The notes under the pieces are model-generated. The model ran no database searches. It was not told the DNA's origin and was given only the letters and a program-made list of their open reading frames with translations. Shown here piece by piece: positions 7,593 through 17,462 of a DNA stretch of 64,000 bases (the stretch's first letter is position 1; every line of letters starts with the position of its first letter). Origin of the DNA: a virus. A program made the position numbers and the translations under genes. The DNA lies in the IMG/VR virus record IMGVR_UViG_3300048442_000818, positions 1-64,000 of that record. One strand, given 5' to 3'.

Positions 7593-10073
7593 ATGCGAGT
7601 ATCGCATGAACAAGATCATGTAACTCATGCTGTAGTTGGCGGCGAACAGTCAATTGATTTTGGTGTTTCAGATACCGCTGAATTCTACCATATGATGTCT
7701 AGTACTCTATACAGAGATCAAATCCTTGCTGTTGTTCGTGAGGTACTCTGTAATGCTTGGGACGCTCATATTGATAATGACATTATGGATAAACCTGTCA
7801 GAGTAACCCTAAACCCAAATGAACTTGTAATTCGGGATTTCGGTAAAGGTATTTCCAAACAGGATATTGGACCAATTTACGGTGTATATGGTCTATCTAC
7901 TAAAAAGAATGACGGTAAGCAAACTGGTGGTTTCGGTCTTGGCAGCAAATCTCCTTTTGCTTACACAGATCACTTTGATGTGGTTTCTTACCATCAAGGT
8001 ATCAAAACCATTTACAACATGAGTAAATCTTCTGCTCAAAAAATGGGTAAACCGAGTATTACACCTATTGCTTCTTTGCCCACTGAAGAATCTGGTTTGT
8101 CTGTTAAGATCAAAATTAAAGACCACAGCGATTTCACTCGTTTCAAACTCCTTATCCACCGTATTGCTTATAACGGTGATATGAATGTTGAGTTGAATGG
8201 TGAGCTATTACCAAAATTAGAATTTGATACAACAAAAAGTAACTATTTGGTAATTAAAAACACTCAGCTTATGGACACCAGTTCAACTATTTATGTTCGA
8301 TATGGTAATGTTATCTATCCTGTTGAATATGGTTCAGAAATCGAAAGTAAATATGATCAAATATCCGGTGTATTACGTAAGCTGGCTTCTAGGCAGACCG
8401 GCAGTTATCAAATCATTTTTCAAGCACCACCAAACAGTATCTCTGTAACTCCTAGTCGTGAATCACTTTCAATGCAGGAACATACAATAGATACTTTGAG
8501 AAAACTGTTTGATAATTTTATGAAACTCTATAAAACTGAGTTTTATCAATCATGTTCTAAAGCAGCTTTAAACAACATTGACGAGGCTATTCAAAGTAAA
8601 GATGTAGCTGCTTTGCTTAGTAAAAATGTTTGTTTACCGTCAAAAGACAACGCTGATAACGATTTTGAACCTAAAAAGCTCAATGATATCAATGAACTCG
8701 CTGACAAATATGTATCTGCAAATTATCCCGCAGGGATTGCCTTTAGAAGAAAGGATATTGCACGTCGTATTAACGGCTTAATTCGGGAAGGTGTTGTTGA
8801 CCGTGGTTTAGCTCAAAGTTATATAAAACAACTACAGAGAGCAACAACAATAAATACAGTACGTATGTACGGTCCAAGATTCCCCGATAGCTCTAACTGG
8901 TTGCAACGTAAAATTGTTTATCCCGTCATCAAAAAGATGGATGAAACTGAGTTCATGAGTCACAAAAAACTTTATGTTTTTGATGATGAGCTAACGGATC
9001 GTGGTTATAAATCCCGTGGTGAAAGAATCCCCATGGTTCCGGCAACTGGTGCAAATCTTGTTAATACCTTCACTGGTATGGTTTATCTAAGGAAAATTGT
9101 TGTTATTTCTTACGGTAAACTGGATATGTGGGCACGAGCCAAAAACAAAGATATATTTGACAAGCTAGGTAACCATCCTGGATTCTTGTTTTATCATACA
9201 GGACGTAAGATAAAAGAAAGAGAAGAAGCTGTTAAATTCTTCACTGATCTTGGTATGAATGTGATTGACCTAACTAAAGAAGCCAATCCATTTAGAAGTG
9301 ATACTCCTCAAAGAGCCACACCGAGAAAAAAGAAAAAGGGATTAGCTAAACTGAGTTCAGTGCATCAAGGCCCTAACCATACAATTGACATTCGTCAATC
9401 AAGGCTAGATTCAGCAGAACGTATCACTGAACCAAAATTTGCTATGTTCCTGCCAATTAATGAAAACGTATCAACTAAATCCATTGGTATATTTAATTCA
9501 ACTGACTCACGTATTATCGTCGAGTTATTTGGAGATGAGGGTGGTCTAGCAGTTAATAATAAACAGTTAGATACTTGGCTAAGTAAACCAAATATTAAAA
9601 CATTCAAAGAATACGTCGCAGAAAAAGTAATTAATTACCTGAAAAATAATAAGAATACAAAAGCACTTTGGGAATTTGATCTTGATCGTACCATACATTA
9701 TGGTAGTTCAGTGGATAGATTCAGATTTAGTGAGGACTTGTTAAAAGTAGTTTTCAATAATGCTGAATTAAGAATTAAACACAAACTACCTAATCCACCT
9801 ACACCAACTGAAATTAAATATTTCAGACTTTGGAAAAAAATATCTGATTCATATACATGGAGTCAGATGGATATAGTTAAAGACTATATTGATGAACTAG
9901 AAAAAATTCCTCTTTCTCCGGTTTGTAAGGGTCTTGTTGATAAAATCATTAAAAATGATTCAGCAGAATTTATTAAAGTTTATGCATTATCTAGTGCTTT
10001 AAATTCAACTGATAAAAAATCTAAGAGGTATAAAATTGCTCGTGAAATCTTTGACACTATCTTCGACAACTAA
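7593..10073 (+). CDS. rIIA: rIIA-like protein with GHKL ATPase domain
   Basis: 826 residues. The N-terminal 125 residues contain the GHKL (gyrase/Hsp90/histidine kinase/MutL) ATP site: EVLCNAWDAHIDN (Asn54, Asp57), RDFGKGIS (Asp82, Gly84), and TGGFGLGSKSPF (111-122). This matches the T4 RIIA family. The rest is unassigned; residues about 570-585 are very basic (RATPRKKKKG). RIIA/RIIB pairs are conserved in N4-like phages. In T4 they protect against the Rex exclusion system and associate with the membrane, but the biochemical role is unknown. The start has GGAG 8 bases upstream and the rIIB-like gene follows by 11 bp. Confidence 0.88.
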   Translation: MRVSHEQDHVTHAVVGGEQSIDFGVSDTAEFYHMMSSTLYRDQILAVVREVLCNAWDAHIDNDIMDKPVRVTLNPNELVIRDFGKGISKQDIGPIYGVYGLSTKKNDGKQTGGFGLGSKSPFAYTDHFDVVSYHQGIKTIYNMSKSSAQKMGKPSITPIASLPTEESGLSVKIKIKDHSDFTRFKLLIHRIAYNGDMNVELNGELLPKLEFDTTKSNYLVIKNTQLMDTSSTIYVRYGNVIYPVEYGSEIESKYDQISGVLRKLASRQTGSYQIIFQAPPNSISVTPSRESLSMQEHTIDTLRKLFDNFMKLYKTEFYQSCSKAALNNIDEAIQSKDVAALLSKNVCLPSKDNADNDFEPKKLNDINELADKYVSANYPAGIAFRRKDIARRINGLIREGVVDRGLAQSYIKQLQRATTINTVRMYGPRFPDSSNWLQRKIVYPVIKKMDETEFMSHKKLYVFDDELTDRGYKSRGERIPMVPATGANLVNTFTGMVYLRKIVVISYGKLDMWARAKNKDIFDKLGNHPGFLFYHTGRKIKEREEAVKFFTDLGMNVIDLTKEANPFRSDTPQRATPRKKKKGLAKLSSVHQGPNHTIDIRQSRLDSAERITEPKFAMFLPINENVSTKSIGIFNSTDSRIIVELFGDEGGLAVNNKQLDTWLSKPNIKTFKEYVAEKVINYLKNNKNTKALWEFDLDRTIHYGSSVDRFRFSEDLLKVVFNNAELRIKHKLPNPPTPTEIKYFRLWKKISDSYTWSQMDIVKDYIDELEKIPLSPVCKGLVDKIIKNDSAEFIKVYALSSALNSTDKKSKRYKIAREIFDTIFDN

Positions 10074-10084
10074 GGAATATAACC

Positions 10085-11779
10085 ATGAGTAAAGTGATTG
10101 TCCGTATTGTTGCTATTGTTGTAGATAAGCAACACCTAACCATGTACAAGGAAGACGGTGATACCATTATCATTCGTCAAGGTGATCATCGTGTACGGAA
10201 AATTGTAGATGAGGTCACACCTATTATCGCTAAACAAGGATATGCAGATATTGATCTGTCCTCTGAATACAGTAACCCATACCAACGCTTTGAGGAGAAA
10301 TCGAACGGTTCTGTTCGTTTGTTCCGTGTAGCTAAAAACAAATTGAAAAGTTTGTTTGGTATGGATAACGATGAAAAACCTGTTGAAGTTGCTTCTATTG
10401 GAGTTGTACCTCATAAAGACTTTGATCAGGCGAAAGGTGAAAACCTCCACAACGCAGTAAATGAAATCATTGAAAATGCTGTTTCTGTTAGTGATCCCTC
10501 ATTTAATGAGGAAAGTGTATCCCAACAAGGTAAAATTACTGATAAGGAAAAACGTGGTTCAACGGAAGAATCTAATTACAGTGATACTGTTGTAGCACTT
10601 GTGAATGGTAAGATCATTCCCGGTATGGAAAAAATCAAATCCCAGTTTGCTCGTGCAACTAAATTAGGTTCAACCAAAGGTGTAGAGAATTTCCTACTTC
10701 GCCTTAGTTCTGTAATTGACGAACGTAAGCACTCTGTGGATGATCTGCTCAATTTCATGGAACGCGGTGATCTACCTATTGCTGATGATGGTTCCATACT
10801 GGTCTATAAAGTTCTACGTACAACATCTGAAAAAGATGTGTTTGTAGACTGTCATTCCAAGAAAGTAAAACAATGGGTTGGTGCTTATGTTTGTATGGAT
10901 CCATCCATGGTAGACCATGATCGCCGTAAGGCATGTTCTAACGGTCTGCATATTGCCCGCCGTGGTTACCTCTCTGGTGGCTTCACAGGTGATGTTTGTG
11001 TGCTTGCTAAGCTTGCACCTGAAGATGTGATTGCTGTTCCTGAGTACGACGCAGATAAGCTCAGGGCTTGTGGTTATCACATCATTGGTCTGCTCAGTGA
11101 TGAACACCATCAGCTCATTAAAAACCATAAGCCGATCAGTGAAACCACTAAAGGTAAGATCATTATTGGTAAAGCTATTGCTGGTGAGCATATTGGTAAA
11201 ACACATGAAGTTCGTATTACCAAACAACAAGGTGAAGGTGTCATTGTTACAGAGTTAATCAAAGACGCTAAGCCAGTTAAGACTACCAAAGCTAAACCAG
11301 TAGATGCTCTATCTGATGTGGATGAAGAAACCAATGATGAAGTTGTTGATCCCAAAAAAGTAGCAAAAGACTTCAATGATCTCACTCGTAAAGAACAAGT
11401 TAACAGACTTGTTGAACAAATTAACACTATGTTCAAGCGTGAACAGTGGGAAGAAGTAAAAGCACTTTGGGTTGTATTGCAAAGTACTAAACGTAAAAGC
11501 AAAGTGAGTTGGGAAAAATTAGGTGTTAGCTCTGCATTCCTAAAATCTATGGATTCTGTAGTTAAGCACTCTAACTCAGTTAAAGAAATTCCCAAAGCTA
11601 TTCCTAACAAACCAATCAATAAAACAAAAAGAGAAATCATTCATGAAATGATTCCACCAACTACTAAACAACAAGCTCTTGATATTATTTCTATCAAAAA
11701 GAAAGCTAAAAAAAGTTGGTCTAGTTTGGGAGTTACGGAAGAGCAAGTTAAACATATTGAGTCAATGTCTCAAAAATAG
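10085..11779 (+). CDS. rIIB: rIIB-like protein
   Basis: 564 residues. The region about 200-345 carries the typical RIIB core: LLRLSSVIDERKHSVDDL, FMERGDLPIADDGSILVYKVL, and GLHIARRGYLSGGF. The C-terminal third is Lys-rich and contains two similar 20-residue units (near 470-490, WEKLGVSS; near 538-560, WSSLGVTEE) that look like a duplicated small helical module. It is the downstream partner of the rIIA-like gene. Function as for RIIA: exclusion resistance or membrane and DNA association in T4, unknown here. Confidence 0.85.
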   Translation: MSKVIVRIVAIVVDKQHLTMYKEDGDTIIIRQGDHRVRKIVDEVTPIIAKQGYADIDLSSEYSNPYQRFEEKSNGSVRLFRVAKNKLKSLFGMDNDEKPVEVASIGVVPHKDFDQAKGENLHNAVNEIIENAVSVSDPSFNEESVSQQGKITDKEKRGSTEESNYSDTVVALVNGKIIPGMEKIKSQFARATKLGSTKGVENFLLRLSSVIDERKHSVDDLLNFMERGDLPIADDGSILVYKVLRTTSEKDVFVDCHSKKVKQWVGAYVCMDPSMVDHDRRKACSNGLHIARRGYLSGGFTGDVCVLAKLAPEDVIAVPEYDADKLRACGYHIIGLLSDEHHQLIKNHKPISETTKGKIIIGKAIAGEHIGKTHEVRITKQQGEGVIVTELIKDAKPVKTTKAKPVDALSDVDEETNDEVVDPKKVAKDFNDLTRKEQVNRLVEQINTMFKREQWEEVKALWVVLQSTKRKSKVSWEKLGVSSAFLKSMDSVVKHSNSVKEIPKAIPNKPINKTKREIIHEMIPPTTKQQALDIISIKKKAKKSWSSLGVTEEQVKHIESMSQK

Positions 11780-11788
11780 TCCCTTCCG

Positions 11789-11823
11789 GGATACCTCTAG
11801 TTAAAGTTATACTGGGGGTATCC
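11789..11823 (+). other. strong intergenic hairpin without U-tract
   Basis: 13-bp stem with two G-T pairs (11789-11801 with 11811-11823) and a 9-base loop, between rIIB and the HTH gene. No T run follows, so it is not a classical terminator. Confidence 0.6.
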
Positions 11824-11851
11824 TCATTACTGAACCAGAAAGGAAAGCACC

Positions 11852-12268
11852 ATGTCTAATGCCTATCGTGCAAACCGTAAGGCGTCTGACGCTGACATCA
11901 TTCGCTTGAACAGCGTAGGGCTGTCCCTGGCGACGATTGCCCGAGCGTTAGACTGTCACCCCACAACGATCACTTTACGCCTCAGATCACTGAACATTGC
12001 CCCTGCTGATACACGTCGTTCTTTCATGGAGGACGTGTTTCTTTCCTTGGATCTACCAACCCAAGAGTGGTTAGCCGATGAGCTAAGCTCAGGCATGTCT
12101 GTGAAAGAGTATGTACGTGAATTAATCGTTCAAGAGCACCAACGACACCTTAAACCTAAGGAGAAACAATCTAATGAGCACTCTCTACAACATTCACGAA
12201 TGGTTTCAGAAAGCGGTACCCCAACCGACGGGCAAGAATCTAGCAGTACAAACGGGAGTACATCTTGA
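11852..12268 (+). CDS. helix-turn-helix DNA-binding protein
   Basis: 138 residues. Residues about 14-48 (DADIIRLNSVGLSLATIARA, then LDCHPTTITLRLRSLNI) form a resolvase-type helix-turn-helix. The part ADTRRSFMEDVFLSLDLPTQ to about residue 95 is a helical region seen with similar HTH domains in other phages. The last 40 residues are polar Ser/Gly/Gln and overlap the start of the next gene by 95 bases in another frame. A likely transcription regulator. RBS AAAGGAAAG. Confidence 0.75.
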   Translation: MSNAYRANRKASDADIIRLNSVGLSLATIARALDCHPTTITLRLRSLNIAPADTRRSFMEDVFLSLDLPTQEWLADELSSGMSVKEYVRELIVQEHQRHLKPKEKQSNEHSLQHSRMVSESGTPTDGQESSSTNGSTS

Positions 12269-12614
12269 AGAAGTATGTGAATTCGTAAGGGAAATGCGTA
12301 CTAATGATCTTCATGCTAGAGCATTGATTAAAAATCTAAATGATAGTTTAAATGATCTAGCTGATTATCTTAAAACTAAAGACATTCAAATTGAATTCCC
12401 TGATCCAGTAGAAACACTGGATGCTTTGTGTGATCAAATTGTCACTTCCGTGGGCATTGGTTACATGCTTGATATGGATGTTCCTGGTGGTACAGAGGAA
12501 GTCACAGATTCTAATTGGTCCAAGTTTGTCGATTATGAACCACAATTCGATGAAAACGGTAAAATTGACAAAGGACCGGACTACTTCAAACCAGATCTCA
12601 CCTCTTATGTTTAA
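12174..12614 (+). CDS. MazG-like nucleotide pyrophosphohydrolase
   Basis: 146 residues of the all-alpha NTP pyrophosphohydrolase type. HLEEVCEFVREM (30-41) gives the ExxE metal site (Glu33, Glu36) and DALCDQIVTSVGIGYMLDMD gives the second acidic helix (Asp82, Asp86). SNWSKFVDYEPQFDENGKI followed by KGPDYFKPDL is the tail typical of phage MazG-like enzymes acting on (d)NTPs. The substrate is unknown. The N-terminus overlaps the end of the HTH gene; GGAGAAAC precedes the start. Probable role: nucleotide-pool control, or lowering (p)ppGpp-type signals. Confidence 0.75.
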   Translation: MSTLYNIHEWFQKAVPQPTGKNLAVQTGVHLEEVCEFVREMRTNDLHARALIKNLNDSLNDLADYLKTKDIQIEFPDPVETLDALCDQIVTSVGIGYMLDMDVPGGTEEVTDSNWSKFVDYEPQFDENGKIDKGPDYFKPDLTSYV

Positions 12615-12628
12615 TACTTAACAAGTTT

Positions 12629-12650
12629 GGGGATCCTTTTCTGGATCCCC
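12629..12650 (+). other. intergenic hairpin without U-tract
   Basis: 8-bp perfect stem (12629-12636 with 12643-12650, GGGGATCC/GGATCCCC) and a 6-base loop between the MazG-like and helicase genes. The ribosome-binding site AAGGA follows directly. Confidence 0.55.
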
Positions 12651-12666
12651 CTCAAGGATAATTCCC

Positions 12667-13971
12667 ATGAATCAAGATTCTCGTGATCCTTTGAACCAAG
12701 GACAACAGGCCGCTGCTGACGGTTTTTTTCAGTTTCTCTTTGACGAAGGAAACGAGTTAATTATCAGTGGTCCTGGTGGTGTAGGTAAAACTTTCCTTAT
12801 GGGTCATCTCATTGATGAGATTATGCCCAGATACCATGAGACCTGTGCCTTGATGGGTATCAAAGCTCACTACCAAGATGTGGTGATGACCGCCACCACC
12901 AACCAAGCAGCAGAAGTTTTAGGTGCTGCTACCGGTAGACCTGCCACTACCATTCATTCCTTTCTTAACCTGAAAGTCACAGATGATTATGCTACTGGTA
13001 GAAGTATCTTAACTAAAACAGCAAACTGGAAAGTACACCATAACCTAATTATTTTTATTGATGAGGCTTATATGACTGATCGTGCTCTGTTGGCAAAATT
13101 ACGGGAAGGTACACATAATTGTAAGATCGTATTTGTTGGTGATCATTGTCAGTTGGCTCCCATCATGGAACCAGTAAGTGCAATATCCACACAGAACTTA
13201 CCTTTCTATGAACTAACTGAACCAATGCGCAATGGTGCTCAACCTGCATTAATGAGAGTTTGCCAACAATTACGAAACACTGTTGAGACTGGTGATTTTC
13301 ATCCAATACAAATTGTTCCCGGTGTCATTGATTACCTTGATAATGCTGAAATGGAACAAGAAGTAAATAGAGTCTTTACAGATCCAAACACTAATTCCCG
13401 TATCCTGGCTTATACCAATGCTCGTGTAGTGGCATATAACGATCATATTCGGGATATCCGTCAGCTAACTGAAACGTATACTCTGAATGAAAAACTAATT
13501 AATAACTCAGCAATTCGTATGCGTAACGGTATGCTGTCTGTTCAAGAAGAAGTTGAGATTATCCATCTTGATCATTCTTCACATAACGTAGAGATTGCTG
13601 AAGATGTGTTCCTACAGGTTATTGCGGCAGATATCAAAACACGTTTTGGTGATATCTATAAAGGTGTTCATTTACCTGTTGATAAAGACCACTTCAACGC
13701 TTTAATTAAATTCTATCGCAGACAAAAGAACTGGAATCGTTATTTCTATCTTAAAAATAACTTTCCTGATCTACGCCCGCGTGATGCGGTAACCGTACAC
13801 AAAGCTCAAGGTAGTACCTTTGATTCTGTATTTATTGATCTCGGTAACCTATCTACTTGTCACAATCCCAATCAAGCTGCTCGACTGCTGTACGTGGCTT
13901 TTACTCGTGCTTGCGGTAGAGTAGTGCTCTACGGGAAACTGGCTGATAAGTACGGAGGGGTTATCCAATAG
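12667..13971 (+). CDS. SF1B DNA helicase, Dda/RecD-like
   Basis: 434 residues with the SF1 helicase motifs in order: Walker A GPGGVGKT (about 35-42), motif Ia TTNQAAEVL, motif II IDEAYMTD (Walker B, DEA), motif III GDHCQLAPI, and the C-terminal VTVHKAQGSTFDSVF and LLYVAFTRA. This is the layout of T4 Dda and N4 helicase (5'-3' ssDNA translocase). It lies three genes before or beside DNA polymerase in the replication block, as in N4. Confidence 0.9.
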   Translation: MNQDSRDPLNQGQQAAADGFFQFLFDEGNELIISGPGGVGKTFLMGHLIDEIMPRYHETCALMGIKAHYQDVVMTATTNQAAEVLGAATGRPATTIHSFLNLKVTDDYATGRSILTKTANWKVHHNLIIFIDEAYMTDRALLAKLREGTHNCKIVFVGDHCQLAPIMEPVSAISTQNLPFYELTEPMRNGAQPALMRVCQQLRNTVETGDFHPIQIVPGVIDYLDNAEMEQEVNRVFTDPNTNSRILAYTNARVVAYNDHIRDIRQLTETYTLNEKLINNSAIRMRNGMLSVQEEVEIIHLDHSSHNVEIAEDVFLQVIAADIKTRFGDIYKGVHLPVDKDHFNALIKFYRRQKNWNRYFYLKNNFPDLRPRDAVTVHKAQGSTFDSVFIDLGNLSTCHNPNQAARLLYVAFTRACGRVVLYGKLADKYGGVIQ

Positions 13972-13980
13972 GAGTTAATC

Positions 13981-14487
13981 ATGGGAGATGGTCAAATCCT
14001 CCAATGGATAGAAAGTATAAAAAGACAATTGTTCAAAGCTGAGCTTAGACGACATAACGAAATCATTGAAGAACTTAATGAACGTAATTCAAAAATCAAA
14101 CAAATTCAATATATAGGATTTACTCATAGAGGTGATTTCTTCATTCCAAAAAGCTGTCAACATATAAGAATAAAACCAAAGTTACCAACATTAGCTTTTG
14201 AATTAATACCAGAAGCTGAAAAATTCTTTTTAGAGCTGGATAAATTTAATTTGGATAGTAAACAGATACACCAGATACTTTTTAAGCTGCTAAACCCTTG
14301 TATGGATAAGCAAGATATAAGAGACGCTTTGCCTGAGTGTATTGTCGCTTTATTTCCAAAACTTTCAGCTATAGAAAGAAGAAATGAACCTCAATGGTCT
14401 ATCAGAAATAACCCTCGTGCTATAAAAGAGTATCAAAAAATACTCCCCAAAATTGAAATGTATTCGATGTCTCGTTTGCTGTATTAA
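13981..14487 (+). CDS. hypothetical protein, 168 aa
   Basis: Between helicase and DNA polymerase genes with 9-base spacings on both sides and GGAG upstream. The N-terminus is charged and helical (IKRQLFKAELRRHNEIIEEL), the rest is basic with no known motif. AT-rich compared with its neighbours. The tight packing suggests a replication accessory protein, but this is inference from position. Confidence 0.65.
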   Translation: MGDGQILQWIESIKRQLFKAELRRHNEIIEELNERNSKIKQIQYIGFTHRGDFFIPKSCQHIRIKPKLPTLAFELIPEAEKFFLELDKFNLDSKQIHQILFKLLNPCMDKQDIRDALPECIVALFPKLSAIERRNEPQWSIRNNPRAIKEYQKILPKIEMYSMSRLLY

Positions 14488-14496
14488 GGAACTGCC

Positions 14497-17094
14497 ATGC
14501 GTTACCTGACGCTCACCGATCAAGAACAACCCAGCTATCCTCTAGCGCTATTGGTTCCCACTATCCGTAAAAACGAAATTCAACAAGAATATATAGATCC
14601 TTTTGGTATTCCTTATGAAGATGTGTTGATCATGGATCTTCACTACTCTCAGATTAAAAAGAAAACTCCTGTATCTGAAATCAAGGAGTATATCAAAAGT
14701 GAACTCGTACCGGCATTAACAGATATCAAAACTAAATATATTGTTGTTGCTGACGGGGATTATTTTAAAGTACTCACAGGTGTTACCAAAGTAGAAGTAA
14801 ATTTGGGTTATGTCTTAGATTGTGCTTTTGGTCCGTGGAAAGTTATCTACGTACCAAACTATCGATCTATTTTTTATGACCCAGAAAAAGTACGCAATAA
14901 AATTAAACAAGGCATGGATGCTTTGATTAGTCATGCTTCTAACCAGTATGTTGAACCGGGGAATAGTATTATTCACTTTGCTGAGTACCCCCGAACCAAT
15001 AAGGAAATTCAGCAATGGTTAGATAAACTTCTTGAGATGGATTGTGATCTAGCTATCGATATCGAAGCATTCGATTTGAAGCACCATAAAGCTGGTATCG
15101 GTACGATTACCTTCTGTTGGAATAAGCATGAAGGTATTGCTTTCCCTGTTGATTACGTAGAAATCCCAGGCGCTACAGAAGCACCTTTCGGTAAGCAGGT
15201 TAGAAATGATTCTATTCGTCAGATGCTGCGGATATTTTTTGAGCAGTATGTGCAGAAAGTAATTTACCACAATATCACTTATGACGTGTATATTTTGATT
15301 TATGAACTATACATGACAGAAATTCTTGATACTAAGGGATTACTTAAAGGTATTGAGGTATTGCTCAAAAACTGGGATGACACTAAGCTAATTACTTATT
15401 TAGCAACAAACTCATGTTCCGGTAATAAATTATCTCTTAAAGATCAAGCACAAGAATTTGCTGGTAACTATGCTAAAAGTGATATCTACGATATTACAAG
15501 AATACCTTTACCAGATCTTTTGAAATATAACCTTGTAGATGGTTTATCAACTTGGTATGTCCACGAGAAACATTGGAATACTATGATTGCTGATAAACAA
15601 GGTGATATATACGAAAGCCTGTTTAAAAAAGCTGCTACTGATATCATCCAAATGCAGCTTACAGGTATGCCTATTAACATGGATGAGGTTAAACGTGTAA
15701 AGAGTATTCTTGAAAGTGACGAAAAGAAAGCACTAGATACGCTGCACAGCAGTTCAATAGTTCAGCAATACACTTATCGTATGAACGAGAATTGGGTTAA
15801 ATGGAAGAACTCCACACTTAAAAAGAAAAGAGTTACTTTGGCTGATGCTAAGGAAGTATTTAATCCAAACTCAAATCCTCAATTACAAGATTTACTCTAT
15901 AATATGCTTGGTTTACCTGTCTTATCTTTAACAGACAGTAAACAACCTTCAACAGATAAAGATACTATTAAAGCTCTGTTGAATCATACAAGTGACAAAT
16001 TCATTAAAGAGTTCCTTAAAGCTTTACAGGATTTTTCTGCTGTTACCAAGATCCTCAGTAGCTTTATTCCAGCAATGGAAAATGCTGCTCAAGGATCTGA
16101 TGGTTGGCATTACCTGTTTGGGAACTTTAACCTCGGTGGAACAGTGTCAGGCCGGTTAAGTAGTTCAGATCCAAACCTACAAAACCTTCCTGCCACTGGG
16201 TCCAGATACGCCAAACTGATCAAGGGCTGCTTCCAGGCTCCTCCTGGTTGGCTCTTCTGTGGTCTGGATTTTGCATCCTTGGAAGACCGCATTTCAGCGC
16301 TTACCACCAAGGATCCTAACAAGCTTGCTGTCTACCTTGATGGGTATGATGGTCACAGTCTCCGTGCCTACACATACTTTAGTGAGCAGATGCCGGATAT
16401 TGATCCTGACTCAGTAGAAAGTATTAACTCGATCCAAGAAAAATATAAGAGTTACCGACAAGAAAGTAAGGCACCGACATTTGCACTAACGTACCAAGGA
16501 ACCTTCAAAACACTCATGACCAATTGCGGTTTCTCCGAAGAAGACGCTAAGATCATTGAGGCACGTTACCACGAGCTTTATCAGGTCAGTGACGCTTGGG
16601 TACAGGATAAGCTGAACCAAGCAAGCAAGGACGGTTATGTCACTGTGGCGTTCGGTTTACGGGTAAGGACACCACTGCTTAAGCAGGTAGTCATGGGTAA
16701 CAGCAAAACACCTTATGAAGCTATGGCAGAAGGCAGAACAGCAGGTAATGCATTAGGTCAATCATGGTGCTTACTGAATAGCCGAGCTAGTGGTGAGTTT
16801 ATGGAAAAGGTGCGCAAAAGTGAGCACAGACTAAATATTCGTCCTTGTGCTCATATCCATGATGCCCAGTATATGTTAGTGAAAGATGATATTAGTGCGG
16901 TGCTTTATGCTAACAAACATCTTGTTAAAGCAGTAGAATGGCAAGAGCACCCCGATATCGCTCACGATGAGGTTAAGCTGGGTGGGGAGTTTTCAATCTT
17001 CTGGCCTGATTGGTCAAAGGAGATTACTATCCCCAATGGAGCCACCGAATCAGTTGTTAGATCTGTAATCGAAAACCATCTGTTATCGGAGTAG
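14497..17094 (+). CDS. DNA polymerase I (family A) with 3'-5' exonuclease
   Basis: 865 residues, close to N4 gp39. The exonuclease domain is intact: Exo I LAIDIEAFD (about 186), Exo II YHNITYDVYI, Exo III YNLVDGLSTWYV. The polymerase has motif A GLDFASLEDR (about 588), motif B RQESKAPTFALTYQG (about 653, with Lys, Phe and Tyr at the O-helix positions; Phe rather than Tyr at the sugar-selecting site, and a Gln inserted before the usual Gly), and motif C HIHDAQY (about 786). There is no 5'-3' exonuclease domain. It is the replicative polymerase of the phage. Confidence 0.96.
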   Translation: MRYLTLTDQEQPSYPLALLVPTIRKNEIQQEYIDPFGIPYEDVLIMDLHYSQIKKKTPVSEIKEYIKSELVPALTDIKTKYIVVADGDYFKVLTGVTKVEVNLGYVLDCAFGPWKVIYVPNYRSIFYDPEKVRNKIKQGMDALISHASNQYVEPGNSIIHFAEYPRTNKEIQQWLDKLLEMDCDLAIDIEAFDLKHHKAGIGTITFCWNKHEGIAFPVDYVEIPGATEAPFGKQVRNDSIRQMLRIFFEQYVQKVIYHNITYDVYILIYELYMTEILDTKGLLKGIEVLLKNWDDTKLITYLATNSCSGNKLSLKDQAQEFAGNYAKSDIYDITRIPLPDLLKYNLVDGLSTWYVHEKHWNTMIADKQGDIYESLFKKAATDIIQMQLTGMPINMDEVKRVKSILESDEKKALDTLHSSSIVQQYTYRMNENWVKWKNSTLKKKRVTLADAKEVFNPNSNPQLQDLLYNMLGLPVLSLTDSKQPSTDKDTIKALLNHTSDKFIKEFLKALQDFSAVTKILSSFIPAMENAAQGSDGWHYLFGNFNLGGTVSGRLSSSDPNLQNLPATGSRYAKLIKGCFQAPPGWLFCGLDFASLEDRISALTTKDPNKLAVYLDGYDGHSLRAYTYFSEQMPDIDPDSVESINSIQEKYKSYRQESKAPTFALTYQGTFKTLMTNCGFSEEDAKIIEARYHELYQVSDAWVQDKLNQASKDGYVTVAFGLRVRTPLLKQVVMGNSKTPYEAMAEGRTAGNALGQSWCLLNSRASGEFMEKVRKSEHRLNIRPCAHIHDAQYMLVKDDISAVLYANKHLVKAVEWQEHPDIAHDEVKLGGEFSIFWPDWSKEITIPNGATESVVRSVIENHLLSE

Positions 17095-17129
17095 TGCTGT
17101 ACCTTAGTCTAAATAAAGGGGATCAGTCC

Positions 17130-17462
17130 ATGTCTGCAAAGCCTACCCCATTTAAACGGGGACAGACTTTTAGTTTCCTGTTGGAAATACCTGCTGAAAT
17201 TGATGATGGAGCTTTGAACAGTTGGAAACCAACTGCTCAATTGCGTCGAGAACGTGATAACACTCCTACCGGTAAAATTGCTGATATGAACTGCTTTTGG
17301 GCAGATCCAGGTATCAACAGATATCTAACTGTATATCACAATAACACAGGTAGCTGGCCTTTGGGTTTAGCAGAATTCGATGTTTTGCTTACTTCATCTG
17401 ATGGTCAGCAGTTACGATCTACAACAGCACTTTTCGATATTCAAAGAGGTATCACAAAATGA
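17130..17462 (+). CDS. small tail-fibre-associated beta protein, 110 aa
   Basis: I chose the ATG at 17130 (GGGGAT upstream) over the GTG at 17094, which overlaps the polymerase stop. The sequence ([12 protein letters not shown], then [15 protein letters not shown]) resembles small beta-rich proteins that often precede tail-fibre genes. It overlaps the collagen-like gene by 4 bp (ATGA), so the two are translated together. Possible attachment adaptor for the fibre; inferred from context. Confidence 0.6.
   Translation: MSAKPTPFKRGQTFSFLLEIPAEIDDGALNSWKPTAQLRRERDNTPTGKIADMNCFWADPGINRYLTVYHNNTGSWPLGLAEFDVLLTSSDGQQLRSTTALFDIQRGITK

Noticed and set aside
11110-11640. 176-codon minus-strand frame inside rIIB
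   Set aside because: Shadow of the rIIB reading frame; Ser/Leu-rich with no family features and no start signal.
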